A stretch of DNA of 64,000 bases, taken from NCBI GenBank assembly GCA_038137215.1, contig JAYQBG010000013.1, forward strand, positions 12,351-76,350, given 5' to 3'. A model generated the notes under the pieces. It saw nothing but the letters and a program-made list of their open reading frames with translations. It was not told where the DNA came from and searched no databases. Made by a program: the position numbers and the translations under genes. Shown here piece after piece: positions 35,555 through 44,459 of this stretch; within the stretch, counting starts at the first letter, position 1, and each line of letters begins with the position of its first letter. This DNA comes from JABJAG01 sp038137215. Its GTDB lineage: Bacteria > Pseudomonadota > Alphaproteobacteria > UBA6615.

Positions 35555-35920
35555 ATGAACCGAGCCGCCCTTCTGATCCTTGCCACCCTGACCGGACTGG
35601 GCGGTGCCTATGCCGTCTGGCTCAGCCTTGATGCCGGCGATGCCACCCTTACCGAAATCGCTTGGCGCCTCGTATCGGCCGTCATCGCCCTGGGCGCCAT
35701 GGTGATCACCTGGGAGGCCGCATTCCGGGCGCCCGCCGCACGGGCCCAGCGTCTGAAGCGGACCGCGCTGACAATCCTGCTGATCGGGGTGATCGGTCTG
35801 GGCGCCAATGCGCTGATCGGCGCGCTGGCCAAGACCCCCGACGGGCCCCTTTTCGTATTGTCCCTGCTTTTGATCCTGCAGGCTTTCCTGACAATCGGAT
35901 ACGCCGGCCGCACCGAGTGA
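35555..35920 (+). CDS. Hypothetical integral membrane protein
   Basis: A 121-residue protein from ATG 35555 (an in-frame TTG exists at 35540) with four predicted membrane helices: ALLILATLTGLGGAYAVWL, LVSAVIALGAMVITW, LTILLIGVIGLGANALIGAL and LFVLSLLLILQAFLTIGYA. No family is recognised. It ends 19 bp before the EamA transporter start and is probably cotranscribed with it. Confidence 0.6.
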   Translation: MNRAALLILATLTGLGGAYAVWLSLDAGDATLTEIAWRLVSAVIALGAMVITWEAAFRAPAARAQRLKRTALTILLIGVIGLGANALIGALAKTPDGPLFVLSLLLILQAFLTIGYAGRTE

Positions 35921-35939
35921 ACCAACCCGGGCCACAGAC

Positions 35940-36848
35940 ATGACCGGGAACCTGCGCGGCATTCTCTGGATGGCCGCCACGGGCGTCCTCTTCGTCGCGG
36001 TGACCGGAATCGTGCGCCATCTCGGCACCGATATGAGCCCGGTCCAGGCGGCGTTCATTCGCTACCTCTTCGGCCTGATCCTGATGATTCCGGTATTTGC
36101 CCGGATGGGCAGCCTGATGCGCGAACCCTCCATCCTCGGGCTGCACGCCGTCCGGGGCGTGATCCACGGCATCGGTGTGATGCTGTGGTTTTTCGCCATG
36201 GCCCGAATCCCCATTGCAGAGGTCACGGCGCTTGGCTTCACGGCACCAATTTTCACCACGGTCGGTGCAGCCCTGTTTCTGGGCGAACGACTGCGCCTGT
36301 ATCGGATCGGGGCCGTGTTGATCGGTTTCGGCGGCGCGCTGGTGGTGCTGCAACCCGGCTTTCAGGCGATCAATATCGGATCCATCGCCCAGCTCACGGC
36401 AGCTCCGCTATTCGCTTGTTCGTTCCTGATCGCCAAGCGGCTGACGAATGTGGAATCGAGCACGGCCATCGTCGCCTATCTCTCCATCTTCGTGACCCTG
36501 ACCCTGCTGCCTCCGGCGATTTATCAATGGCGCGAGCCGACCTATGTCGAGCTGGCCTGGCTGCTGGCGACCGCCATCTGTGCGACGGCCGGTCACTACA
36601 CCCTGACCCAGGCTTTCCGATCGGCGGACATTACGGTCACCCAGCCGATCCAGTTTCTCCAGTTGGTCTGGGCGACCATACTGGGCCTGTTGGTCTTCGG
36701 CGAAGAGCCGGAAATCTGGACCTGGGTCGGCGGCGGGATGATCGTCGCCANNNNNNNNNNNNNNNNNNNNNNNNNNNNNNNNNNNNNNNNNNNNNNNNNN
36801 NNNNNNNNNNNNNNCCGGCGGCGCAAGGAAGCCGCGCCGAAGGCCTAG
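35940..36848 (+). CDS. EamA/DMT-family exporter (contains an assembly gap)
   Basis: A ten-helix drug/metabolite transporter made of two EamA repeats. Visible segments include VQAAFIRYLFGLILMIPVF, IPIAEVTALGFTAPIFTTV (first repeat) and HYTLTQAFRSADITVTQPIQFLQ (second repeat). A run of 64 N removes most of the last helix, but the frame is kept across it and ends RRRKEAAPKA. Members export amino acids or metabolites; the substrate cannot be told. Confidence 0.88.
   Translation: MTGNLRGILWMAATGVLFVAVTGIVRHLGTDMSPVQAAFIRYLFGLILMIPVFARMGSLMREPSILGLHAVRGVIHGIGVMLWFFAMARIPIAEVTALGFTAPIFTTVGAALFLGERLRLYRIGAVLIGFGGALVVLQPGFQAINIGSIAQLTAAPLFACSFLIAKRLTNVESSTAIVAYLSIFVTLTLLPPAIYQWREPTYVELAWLLATAICATAGHYTLTQAFRSADITVTQPIQFLQLVWATILGLLVFGEEPEIWTWVGGGMIVAXXXXXXXXXXXXXXXXXXXXXXRRRKEAAPKA
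36751..36814. other. Assembly gap (64 N)
   Basis: A run of 64 N within the final membrane helix of the EamA transporter. The size is not a round placeholder, so it is probably an estimated gap, and the reading frame continues across it. Confidence 0.98.
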
Positions 36849-37015
36849 TGGAACACCACGGCCGCAGCCGCCAGAACCAGCATGCCCAGGGCGCACAGAC
36901 CGACAAGCACCAGCACGAGGGCCAGAACGAAGCCGCTCAAAACCGGTTTCTGCTCGACAGTGTCCTGTTCTTCCGTTGCCCTGACTTCCTCGCCTGCATG
37001 CACCCCTGTCTGCAT
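36845..37015 (-). CDS. Small single-span membrane protein (possible)
   Basis: A 56-residue frame convergent with the EamA gene (4-bp overlap). It has an acidic N-terminus (HAGEEVRATEEQDTVEQ) and one long hydrophobic helix (VLALVLVLVGLCALGMLVLA). Third codon positions are GC-rich as in its neighbours. The ribosome-binding site is weak, so the start is uncertain. Confidence 0.42.
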   Translation of the reverse strand: MQTGVHAGEEVRATEEQDTVEQKPVLSGFVLALVLVLVGLCALGMLVLAAAAVVFH

Positions 37016-37123
37016 AACGCAACTCATGCGTGCACCGCCAGAAGTTCTCGCCGCACAGAACGGTTCAGCATCCCGTCAGACCCATGTATGCTTGTGCCGA
37101 ATCAATGACGCGCGGAGCCTGCC

Positions 37124-37435
37124 TTGAATTTCGTCTTCGATGTCGGTTTTTTTGCCGCAGCATTCGTGCCGACATTTCTCGTCAGCCGGATCGTGTTTCG
37201 CCTGTCCAAGCGCTGGGAAGGCCAATGGCAGCGGCTTGTCCCGGCCAATCTGGCTTCGGGCATAATCTGTATCATTGTCTTTCTGGTGTCCGGCTACTGG
37301 TTTGCCGGTGGGTTCGACTTTCCATGGCTCTATGGCGTCGTGAACTTTGCCGGCGCCCAGGCGATCTGGCTCGCGGTGGACATCTATTCCGACTGGATCA
37401 ACAAGCGCCTGACAGTTCGTGACGAACACGCCTGA
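37124..37435 (+). CDS. Hypothetical small membrane protein
   Basis: A 103-residue protein starting at TTG 37124, with GGAG 6 bases upstream. It has three hydrophobic segments (FDVGFFAAAFVPTFLVSRIV, LASGIICIIVFLVSGYWFA, LYGVVNFAGAQAIWLAVDI) and a charged C-terminus. No family is recognised. The flavin reductase gene begins 50 bp later. Confidence 0.6.
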   Translation: MNFVFDVGFFAAAFVPTFLVSRIVFRLSKRWEGQWQRLVPANLASGIICIIVFLVSGYWFAGGFDFPWLYGVVNFAGAQAIWLAVDIYSDWINKRLTVRDEHA

Positions 37436-37484
37436 CAGCGCACTGAAACACCACCACACGACCAGACCTGACACAGAGGACATA

Positions 37485-37991
37485 ATGGGCAGCGAAGGAA
37501 CCGGCGCGGGCAACGCGGATATCGATATCGGATCGTTCTGGCAGGCCGTCGGTGCCAGGGCGGTCGCCGCCACCATTGTCACGGCACGCGGCAGCGCAGG
37601 ACCTGCAGGCTTTCTGGGCCTGTCGGCGACCCATGTCTGCGCCGCACCGCCGACCATGCTGGTCTCCATCGATGCCAAGACCTCGGCGCTGAGTGCGATC
37701 CGGGATTCAGAGCATTTCGCCATCAACTACCTTCCGCGCGGCACGGAAGACGTGGTCGACCTGTTCTCCGGCAAGTCCGAGAAGAAAGGCCGCGACCGGT
37801 TCGAGGCAGACCGCTGGGGCTACCTGGCGACGGGCGCGCCTACCTTCAAGGGCGCGGTCGGGGTGATGGATTGCAAGCTCGAGGAAACCATCGAACGCCA
37901 CGGGACGATCCTGGCCCTCGGACGGGTGGTGGCCATTGCCGGCGATGCGGAAGCCGATCCGCTGGTCTATTTCCGCGGCGGCTACCTGTAG
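37485..37991 (+). CDS. Flavin reductase-like protein (FMN split barrel)
   Basis: A 168-residue protein from ATG 37485, preceded by AGAGGA. The flavin-reductase signature is visible as VAATIVTARGSAGPAGFLGL, PPTMLVSIDAKTSALSAI, FAINYLP and the C-terminal PLVYFRGGYL. Such enzymes use NAD(P)H to reduce free FMN for a partner monooxygenase. The convergent neighbour at 38010-39356 is an FMNH2-dependent monooxygenase, which makes a two-component system likely. Confidence 0.88.
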   Translation: MGSEGTGAGNADIDIGSFWQAVGARAVAATIVTARGSAGPAGFLGLSATHVCAAPPTMLVSIDAKTSALSAIRDSEHFAINYLPRGTEDVVDLFSGKSEKKGRDRFEADRWGYLATGAPTFKGAVGVMDCKLEETIERHGTILALGRVVAIAGDAEADPLVYFRGGYL

Positions 37992-38014
37992 AGCGTTACT
38001 TCCAGAGCGTTACT
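37990..38014. repeat. Short tandem duplication at the convergent gene ends
   Basis: AGAGCGTTACT occurs twice, 3 bases apart (37990-38000 and 38004-38014), between and across the stop codons of the flavin reductase and monooxygenase genes. It looks like a small slippage duplication. Confidence 0.6.
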
Positions 38015-39356
38015 CCGCCGCCTGATCGGCGTTCGCGAAGAAGCGGTTCTCCGGTCGCGGCAGACCCAGGTTCTCCCGAAGAGTGGACCCTTCGTATTCA
38101 CGGCGCAGCAAACCGCGGCGCTGGAGTTCGGGCGCGACCCGGTCCACAAACAAATCCAGCCCTTCGGGCAGGAAGGGGAACATGATCGTGAAGCCGTCGC
38201 TTGCGCGGGTCTCGATCCACTCCTCCATCTCGTCCGCAATGGTTTCGGCCGTGCCCACCAGCGCGAGACCGGAGTAGCCGCCCATACGCTGGGCAAGTTC
38301 GCGCACGGTCAGGTTCTCCTGTCCGGCCAGGCGGATCGCACGTTCGCGCCCGCTCTTGGAGGCATTGGTATCGGGAATGTCGGGCAGCGGCCCGTCGAGA
38401 TCGAACTTCGAGGCATCGGTGCCCAGCGAGATCGACAGGGAGGCAATCGCGCTGTCGAGATGGACCTTCGAATCCAGCAGCGCCCGTTTCTCACGCGCCT
38501 CCTCCACCGTATCTCCAACCACGACCAGGCAGGCGGGAAGAATCTTGAGGTGGTCGGGATTACGCCCGAGCTTTGCCATGCGCCCCTTGACGTCGGCATA
38601 GAATTCCCTGCCGTCCTCCAGGGTGCGCTGAGCAGCAAAAATCGCATCGGCGGTTTCTGCGGCAAGCTGCCGCCCGGCATCCGACCCGCCGGCCTGTACG
38701 ATCAGCGGCCAGCCCTGGACCGGGCGCGCGATGTGCAATGGGCCGTGGACTGAAAAGAACTCACCCTTGTGGTCGAGGGTGTGCAGTTTCTCGGGATCGA
38801 AGAAGACGCCGGACTCCACGTCGCGGATGAACGCATCGTCGGCCCAGCTGTCCCAGAGGCCCGTGACCACGTCATAGAATTCACGCGCCCGCGCATACCG
38901 CTCCGCGTGATCGAGGTGTTCATCCAGACCAAAATTCTTCGCCGCATCCGGATTGGAGGTGGTGACGATGTTCCAGCCCGCACGGCCATCGGAGATATGA
39001 TCGAGCGAGGCGAACCGCCGCGCAACATGAAATGGCTCATCGAAGGAGGTGGAGCCGGTGGCAATCAGGCCCAAATGTTCCGTCGCCATGGACAGCGCCG
39101 AGAGCAGTGTAAACGGTTCGAAGGACGTCGCCGTTGCGCTCCGCTTGAGGGCATCCATCGGCATGTTCAGAAGCGCCAGATGATCGGCCATGAAGAAGGC
39201 GTCAAAGCGCGCTTCCTCCAAGCGCTGCGCGTACTTCACGATCGCCTTGAAATTGAAGTTCGCATCAGGCGTGCCGCCCGGATAGCGCCAGGCACCGGTG
39301 TGGATGCTGATCGGGCGCATGAACGCCGCAAGATGAAGCTGCCGTGTGTCGGTCAT
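38010..39356 (-). CDS. FMN-dependent monooxygenase, NtaA/SnaA/DszA type
   Basis: A 448-residue luciferase-like monooxygenase. Family marks are AFFMADHLALLN, TGSTSFDEPFHVARRFASLDHISDGRAGWN (FMN site) and WPLIVQAGGSDAGRQLAAETADAIF. Relatives attack nitrilotriacetate, dibenzothiophene sulfone, dimethyl sulfide and similar compounds using FMNH2 and O2. The flavin reductase next to it is the likely electron source. The substrate cannot be predicted. Confidence 0.9.
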   Translation of the reverse strand: MTDTRQLHLAAFMRPISIHTGAWRYPGGTPDANFNFKAIVKYAQRLEEARFDAFFMADHLALLNMPMDALKRSATATSFEPFTLLSALSMATEHLGLIATGSTSFDEPFHVARRFASLDHISDGRAGWNIVTTSNPDAAKNFGLDEHLDHAERYARAREFYDVVTGLWDSWADDAFIRDVESGVFFDPEKLHTLDHKGEFFSVHGPLHIARPVQGWPLIVQAGGSDAGRQLAAETADAIFAAQRTLEDGREFYADVKGRMAKLGRNPDHLKILPACLVVVGDTVEEAREKRALLDSKVHLDSAIASLSISLGTDASKFDLDGPLPDIPDTNASKSGRERAIRLAGQENLTVRELAQRMGGYSGLALVGTAETIADEMEEWIETRASDGFTIMFPFLPEGLDLFVDRVAPELQRRGLLRREYEGSTLRENLGLPRPENRFFANADQAAE

Positions 39357-39441
39357 TTTGGTCGTGCCCCGATATCTATCCTGTCTCTATCAGATAGGGT
39401 GCTCTGGGAGCAGGTCAAAAACCCCTATGCCCGCTCATCCC

Positions 39442-41754
39442 CTAAATGGGTCCGAAATCCGGCGGCGGGACCCGCCGTCGCGAAGCCGCCTCATAAGCCG
39501 AGGCGATCCGCAGCAGCGAATCTTCGGTGCCGGGTTCCGACCGAAAAACCAGCGAGAACGGCAGACCCGGCGCCTCGATCTGGGTCGCCGTCCGGGACGG
39601 CGCGGACACGTATTTCGTGCCGTTATCGCTCAGTTCATAAACCGGATCATAGGCCGTGGTGACATAGCCCGCCGGCACCAGCATCTCCGTCAATCCGGCG
39701 TTCGGGCCATACAGACTTTCGGGCCGCAAATTGTTCGGCGTGTCGTATTGCAGCGGCCCACCGATGATTCCCGGCGGCCAGGGGGTGTGCAGGCGCACAA
39801 AGGCATCGAGCCTGTTTTCGATCAGCACCATCATATCGACCCGGCGCAGTAACTCGCGCAGCATGATGCGCTCGTTCACGCCCTGTCGCCCGTCCAGCGC
39901 ATTGCGCGGGTCAGCGGTCTCTTCCCAGTTCTTGAAGGCCGCACGCTGATCGTCGCCCCAGAATTTCGAGCGCGCGTTCAGCGCTTCCCAGTTGTCGAGC
40001 GCCTCGTGGAACCCGGCAGCCTTCCAGTCCGCGGCCCGACGCATGAGGTACTGGCTGATATGGAAGCGGAAGGTGGTCGCGAGCTGCTGATGCTGGATCG
40101 TGGCGATATCGAAATTCGATGGCGGCTCGATCGTGCCTTCCGCCAGACCGACGCAATAATCGATGGGGTCCATAGTCCCGCTGCCAAAGGTCTTGCCCGG
40201 CTGGAATTCCGTCGGCCGGATCGTGTCCGCAAATTCCCTGAACAAGGGCGTGCCATCGGCGCGCAGGCGAAACAGAACATCCGGCATGAAGACCGGCAGA
40301 AGCTTGGCGAGCGCCCGCCGGAAATCCGGCGTCATCTGTTCAAGCTCGGGATCGGGGGTCCAGAGCAGATCGCCCGACTCCACAAGCGTCGCACCCAGCA
40401 TCCCACCCAGCACGTCCTTGATTTCAACCGTGGCGGCATCGACGATCGGTTTCTCGGTCAGAGAATCCTTGGGATAGACCATAGATTCCCGAACCACCCC
40501 GAGCCGCACGTCCTTCAGCGCACCCTCCCGGACATCGTGAGAGAGATGCGACGCATAGGGTGTATCGAGCACCGACGACCGGGGCACGGTCGTGTAGGGA
40601 TCACGCGGATCGTAATAGCCGTTCTCGGGATCCTTCAGGGCATCGAGAATCTTCGCGCAGTCCGGGAGAGACCGCGCATGAATTCCCGACCGGTCGCAAT
40701 AGATATCCGCGCCAATGGCCCCGCCGTCAAAACCGATCATCGATTTGTGGGGCAGGATCAGGGCAACCGCATTGTGGTTCGAGGGGCCGCGGCACGAGGC
40801 GCGGGTTTCTTCCCCGAGGCTCGCCATCACCAGATTGGTGCTGACCGAGAGGGCCGAGCCGGAGCTCGACCCCAGCGAGGCCGCCCGGGTGGTGTCGTAG
40901 GGGTTGGACGGATTGCCACCCCAGGTCGCGCGCTGATAGCCCAGCGTCGAGGGCAGCACCTTGTCCGGCGTGTGACGTCCGCCCGGATCGCCAGCACGGC
41001 CGTTGTATTCGGTGTTGACCGCCTTGGCGAGGATGATCGCACCCTTCTTGCGGAGCTGCTCGACCAGCACGTGATCACGCGCCGGAAAATCGTTGTCATA
41101 GGCGGCATCCGCACCGCCGGTGGACCGCATGTCCTTGGTGTCGAACGGATCCTTGAACGAGAAGGTCACGCCGTACATGGGCATCGCGTCGAGATCGGGA
41201 TCGCTGCCATATTCCGCATCCAGTTCGGCCGCGCGCTCGAGCGCATCGGGGAACTGGCGGAACATTTCACAAACCGGCGGCGCACCGGCGGGCAGCGGAC
41301 CCTCGGAGGGGTGCTTGTCGTATTCACCCCAGCAGGTCACGGAACGCTCGCCGCGAATATTGAGGGTGGACAAAGCGTTGACCTGACCGGCCCTGGGGAT
41401 GCCTGCAATCATGCCGAATTGCTGCTCGACGTCCGGTTTGGAAGCCGTCGCCTCCATCCGTCCGAATTCGAGCGGCGGACCCTTGTACTTGTCGAGATCG
41501 GGCAGGATGTCCGACACCGGGATGGTCTCGGTCGGAAATTTCAGGGGCGCACCGGCGCGCACAACACCCGGGGCTTCCGGGACGGGCAAACCGTCCTCGG
41601 TGACCAGCATACTCGAGACCCCGTTATAGGCGCGGGCCCGGTCGATATATTGCTGCACGACCTCCACGAGGGTCGTCTCCCCCGCGCGAATCGCTTCATG
41701 CAGGTCATCAATCGACGCCTCCACCACATCGAATGTTCCGGATTCTTTCGTCAT
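39442..41754 (-). CDS. Amidase-signature family protein, long form
   Basis: A 770-residue amidase, well above the usual 450-550. The Ser-cisSer-Lys site is recognisable: Lys in VTFSFKDPFDTKD, the Ser-rich loop SLGSSSGSALSVS, and the segment LGEETRASCRGPSNHNAVAL, where the nucleophilic Ser is expected. About 200 extra residues lie before the catalytic Lys. No signal peptide is seen. It probably hydrolyses an amide to acid and ammonia. It is separate from, and unlike, the allophanate hydrolase at 54652. Confidence 0.87.
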   Translation of the reverse strand: MTKESGTFDVVEASIDDLHEAIRAGETTLVEVVQQYIDRARAYNGVSSMLVTEDGLPVPEAPGVVRAGAPLKFPTETIPVSDILPDLDKYKGPPLEFGRMEATASKPDVEQQFGMIAGIPRAGQVNALSTLNIRGERSVTCWGEYDKHPSEGPLPAGAPPVCEMFRQFPDALERAAELDAEYGSDPDLDAMPMYGVTFSFKDPFDTKDMRSTGGADAAYDNDFPARDHVLVEQLRKKGAIILAKAVNTEYNGRAGDPGGRHTPDKVLPSTLGYQRATWGGNPSNPYDTTRAASLGSSSGSALSVSTNLVMASLGEETRASCRGPSNHNAVALILPHKSMIGFDGGAIGADIYCDRSGIHARSLPDCAKILDALKDPENGYYDPRDPYTTVPRSSVLDTPYASHLSHDVREGALKDVRLGVVRESMVYPKDSLTEKPIVDAATVEIKDVLGGMLGATLVESGDLLWTPDPELEQMTPDFRRALAKLLPVFMPDVLFRLRADGTPLFREFADTIRPTEFQPGKTFGSGTMDPIDYCVGLAEGTIEPPSNFDIATIQHQQLATTFRFHISQYLMRRAADWKAAGFHEALDNWEALNARSKFWGDDQRAAFKNWEETADPRNALDGRQGVNERIMLRELLRRVDMMVLIENRLDAFVRLHTPWPPGIIGGPLQYDTPNNLRPESLYGPNAGLTEMLVPAGYVTTAYDPVYELSDNGTKYVSAPSRTATQIEAPGLPFSLVFRSEPGTEDSLLRIASAYEAASRRRVPPPDFGPI

Positions 41755-41832
41755 GCCAACGCCCTCGGTTGTGTCGGATTTACACTATCGCGATGATGTC
41801 TGGGGCGGCCACAAAAATCCAGAGGCAGAGCA

Positions 41833-42240
41833 CTATCGGGGCTGGTCGGCATCCAGATCGCCCCGGGTCCGATACAGGTTGCCGAGATTGAACCAGCCAT
41901 CCAGGAGCTCGGGCTCCAGCGTCAGCGCAGTCCTGTATGCCGCTTCGGCTTTTGCCAAACGGCCCAGCGCTGCAAGCGCGAGACCGTGATTCACATGATC
42001 GATGGCCAATGCGCCCGGTGACTTGAGCACCCGCAGAAAAAGCCGGGCCGCCTCTGTGTGGTCGCCATCGGCAAATCGCAGAATACCGAGCAACCGGGCC
42101 GCATCGACAGCCACCCCGCTCTGGTGCGGAATTTTGCGGAGCAATGATTGCGCGCCAGCCGAATCCCCCGCATTTGCGCGCGCGTGCGCATCGGCGAGAA
42201 GCCGTTCGGGGGACGTGGAAGAACCGGAAGCAGCGGGCAT
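41833..42240 (-). CDS. TPR-repeat protein, short
   Basis: A 135-residue protein with about three tetratricopeptide-like units (ERLLADAHARANAGDSAGAQSL, GLALAALGRLAKAEAAYRTALTLEP, WFNLGNLYRTRGDLD). It resembles the N-terminal TPR part of much larger TPR glycosyltransferase-like or sulfotransferase-like proteins, so it may be a truncated remnant. The last unit is cut off at a stop codon right after GDLDADQPR. Confidence 0.6.
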   Translation of the reverse strand: MPAASGSSTSPERLLADAHARANAGDSAGAQSLLRKIPHQSGVAVDAARLLGILRFADGDHTEAARLFLRVLKSPGALAIDHVNHGLALAALGRLAKAEAAYRTALTLEPELLDGWFNLGNLYRTRGDLDADQPR

Positions 42241-42351
42241 GGATGACGCGAAGGTGTGAACGACGCGTCACAGTACCGGGATTTACCGGCTCATGCGATC
42301 CTCACGAAGCTGCTGTTCTGGAGCGGCCCACCGCTCGATGGACCGACCGTT

Positions 42352-43638
42352 CTAGGCCTTGGCCAGCGCCTGATCCAGATCGGCGATGATATCGTCAACA
42401 TGCTCGATTCCGATCGACAGGCGCACATATCCGGGCGTCACACCGGCCTGCAGCAACTCCTCGGCATCGAGCTGGCTGTGCGTGGTCGAAGCCGGATGGA
42501 TCGCCAGTGACCGGGCATCACCGATATTGGCCACGTGATAGAGCAGTTCGAGCGAATCGATAAACTTCTTGCCCGCCTCCAGGCCGCCCTTCACTTCCAT
42601 ACCCATCAGCGCGCCATAGCCACCGTTGAGATAGGCGTCAGCCCGGCGGCGGGACTCTCCCTCCATCAGACTGGGATGAATGACACGTTCAACCTTGTCA
42701 TGACCGTCCAGGAACTGCGCCACCTTGTCCGCATTCTCACAGTGCCGTTCCATGCGCAGCGGCAGCGTCTCCAGCCCCTGGATGAACTGAAAGGCGTTCT
42801 GGGGCGACATGGCCGCGCCGATATCGCGCAACAGGGTCACCCGCGCCTTAATGATATAGGCAATCGGCCCGAGCGGCTTGACCGCTTCGGTCCAGACCGC
42901 ACCGTGATAGCTCGGGTCCGGCTCGTTGAGCAGCGGGAAACGGTCGGCATGGGCCTCCCAATCGAAGTTGCCGCCATCGATCAGCATGCCGCCGATGGAG
43001 GTGCCGTGACCGCCGATATACTTGGTGGTCGAGTACATGACGATGGCCGCGCCATGGTCGAGCGGACGGCAGAGCAACGGCGCAGCCGTGTTGTCCACGA
43101 TCAGCGGCACGCCCAGCTCACGCCCGATGGCGGCAACCTCGGCGATCGGGAAGACCTGCAACTTCGGGTTCGGCAGAGTCTCGGCATAGTAGGCGCGGGT
43201 GTTTTCGTCGGTGGCCGCACGGAAGGCTTCCGGATCAGCCGGATCCACGAAACGCGCCTCGATCCCCATATCCGCCATGGTGTTCTTGAACAGGTTCCAT
43301 GTGCCGCCATAGATGTCGGTCGAGCAGACAAAGTTGTCGCCCGCCCGCGCAATATTGAGCACCGAGAACATGGATGCGGACTGTCCCGAGGACAGGCCAA
43401 GCGCGGCCACGCCGCCCTCAATCGCCGCAAGGCGTTGCTCCAGAACATCGACGGTGGGATTCATGATCCGGGTGTAGATGTTACCCAGCTCGGACAGTGC
43501 AAACAGGTTGCCCGCATGTTCGGTATCGCGGAACTGATAGCTCGTGGTCTGATGGATCGGCACGGCCACCGATCCGGTCGTCGGGTCGGCGCGGTGACCC
43601 GCATGCAGGGCAAGGGTCTCGGGATGTTTCGTGCTCAT
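42352..43638 (-). CDS. metY: O-acetylhomoserine sulfhydrylase (aminocarboxypropyltransferase)
   Basis: A 428-residue PLP enzyme of the Cys/Met metabolism family. It makes homocysteine (or methionine with methanethiol) from O-acetylhomoserine. Marks are IHQTTSYQFRDTEHAGNLFAL, YTRIMNPTVDVLEQRLAAIEGG, ALGLSSGQSA and the PLP-Lys motif YSTTKYIGGHGT. The N-terminal LFAL segment and the length favour MetY over MetB or MetC. Its homocysteine joins that made by AhcY. The promoter region contains a TATAAT box and a 19-bp inverted repeat. Confidence 0.94.
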   Translation of the reverse strand: MSTKHPETLALHAGHRADPTTGSVAVPIHQTTSYQFRDTEHAGNLFALSELGNIYTRIMNPTVDVLEQRLAAIEGGVAALGLSSGQSASMFSVLNIARAGDNFVCSTDIYGGTWNLFKNTMADMGIEARFVDPADPEAFRAATDENTRAYYAETLPNPKLQVFPIAEVAAIGRELGVPLIVDNTAAPLLCRPLDHGAAIVMYSTTKYIGGHGTSIGGMLIDGGNFDWEAHADRFPLLNEPDPSYHGAVWTEAVKPLGPIAYIIKARVTLLRDIGAAMSPQNAFQFIQGLETLPLRMERHCENADKVAQFLDGHDKVERVIHPSLMEGESRRRADAYLNGGYGALMGMEVKGGLEAGKKFIDSLELLYHVANIGDARSLAIHPASTTHSQLDAEELLQAGVTPGYVRLSIGIEHVDDIIADLDQALAKA

Positions 43639-43698
43639 GTCCAGGTTCCTGATCTTCGTCGTGTGGCAGACCGGCGCGGGCGGCCCTTTTTCACATTG

Positions 43699-43723
43699 AT
43701 TATATGTAATAAATAATATTACA
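43699..43723 (-). promoter_or_regulatory. metY -10 box with adjoining 19-bp inverted repeat
   Basis: On the minus strand a consensus TATAAT lies at 43704-43699, about 60 bp before metY. Directly upstream is the perfect inverted repeat TGTAATA-AATAA-TATTACA (43705-43723), which fills the -35/-10 spacer. The placement suggests a repressor operator. No SAM riboswitch fold is seen in the leader. Confidence 0.6.
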
Positions 43724-43834
43724 CGAACAATATCGGTGTTTTTGCAATTGTCCAGTCAAACCCGTGAGGCAAACGGCACCAATCCGGCCCGAACTTCCGT
43801 CCGGTCCGGCGCAGAAGCTGCCGAAGACTGAAGC

Positions 43835-44005
43835 TTATTCAGCCGCCGCGCGGTCCGCGGATCCGGAATCCGGCGACACCAGACCCAAAAAATTCCCGAA
43901 TGAATCCCGGGCGGCGACCAGGGGAAATTCGACTTTCCCGGCCTCCCCGAATTCCGTCACCGTGCCGCTGGCAGGATCGTCTGCTCCGAGCGTAAAGACG
44001 AACGC
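43835..44005 (-). pseudogene. C-terminal remnant of a VOC/glyoxalase-like protein
   Basis: Directly after the TGA of the next gene upstream, the same frame stays open for 56 codons to a TAA. It encodes AFVFTLGADDPASGTVTEFG and FPLVAARDSFGNFLGLVSP, which looks like the last strand pair of a VOC (glyoxalase/bleomycin-resistance) domain. It has no start codon. It is either a decayed gene end or, less likely, a read-through extension. Confidence 0.5.
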
Positions 44006-44311
44006 TCAGGCAATGCCGTTCGGTGTGGGCGCAACCGGTGCGGAAGGATCGTTTTCGCCAGCGTCGACAAGATTGCCCTCGGCATCGAACAACATCGAGA
44101 CGACCCCCTCCAGAACACCACGTTCGATCATGTCCTCGACCATGGTGACGAAACGGACCCGGCAGGTATCATCGCCACGCAGGATCATGCAGCCATAATC
44201 TTCGGCCAGCCGTGCCGCCTCTATCGGATCAAAATCGCCGAAATGCATTTCCGGTGTAACCGGGACTCTGGCGAGGTCCATCCCGTCAACCCTATCCTGC
44301 GCATCAGACAT
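44006..44311 (-). CDS. Hypothetical protein
   Basis: A 101-residue acidic cytoplasmic protein from ATG 44311, with a strong GGAGGG site. It contains MHFGDFDPIEAARLAEDYGC and FVTMVEDMIERGVLEGVVSM, followed by a low-complexity Pro/Ala end. No known domain is recognised. The frame continues past its TGA into a VOC-like remnant (43835-44005). Confidence 0.65.
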   Translation of the reverse strand: MSDAQDRVDGMDLARVPVTPEMHFGDFDPIEAARLAEDYGCMILRGDDTCRVRFVTMVEDMIERGVLEGVVSMLFDAEGNLVDAGENDPSAPVAPTPNGIA

Positions 44312-44459
44312 GCAATCCCTCCGGATCGGTACAACTGGCAGACTTGAAGCGAAGCGCGACTTGTCCGAAAACACATCCCGCCGCGACAACCCGCATGACA
44401 GTGCTTAGCTCAGTTCGAAGGGCGCGGGTAACCGCGGCCCGAAACCATCGACGTTCGCA

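Noticed and set aside
40006..41796. A 596-codon open frame opposite the amidase gene
   Set aside because: It is an antisense shadow of the amidase, which has clear catalytic motifs on the minus strand.
43639..43764. SAM-II riboswitch before metY
   Set aside because: The leader lacks the conserved stem and A-rich segments of SAM-II; an inverted repeat in the promoter is present instead.
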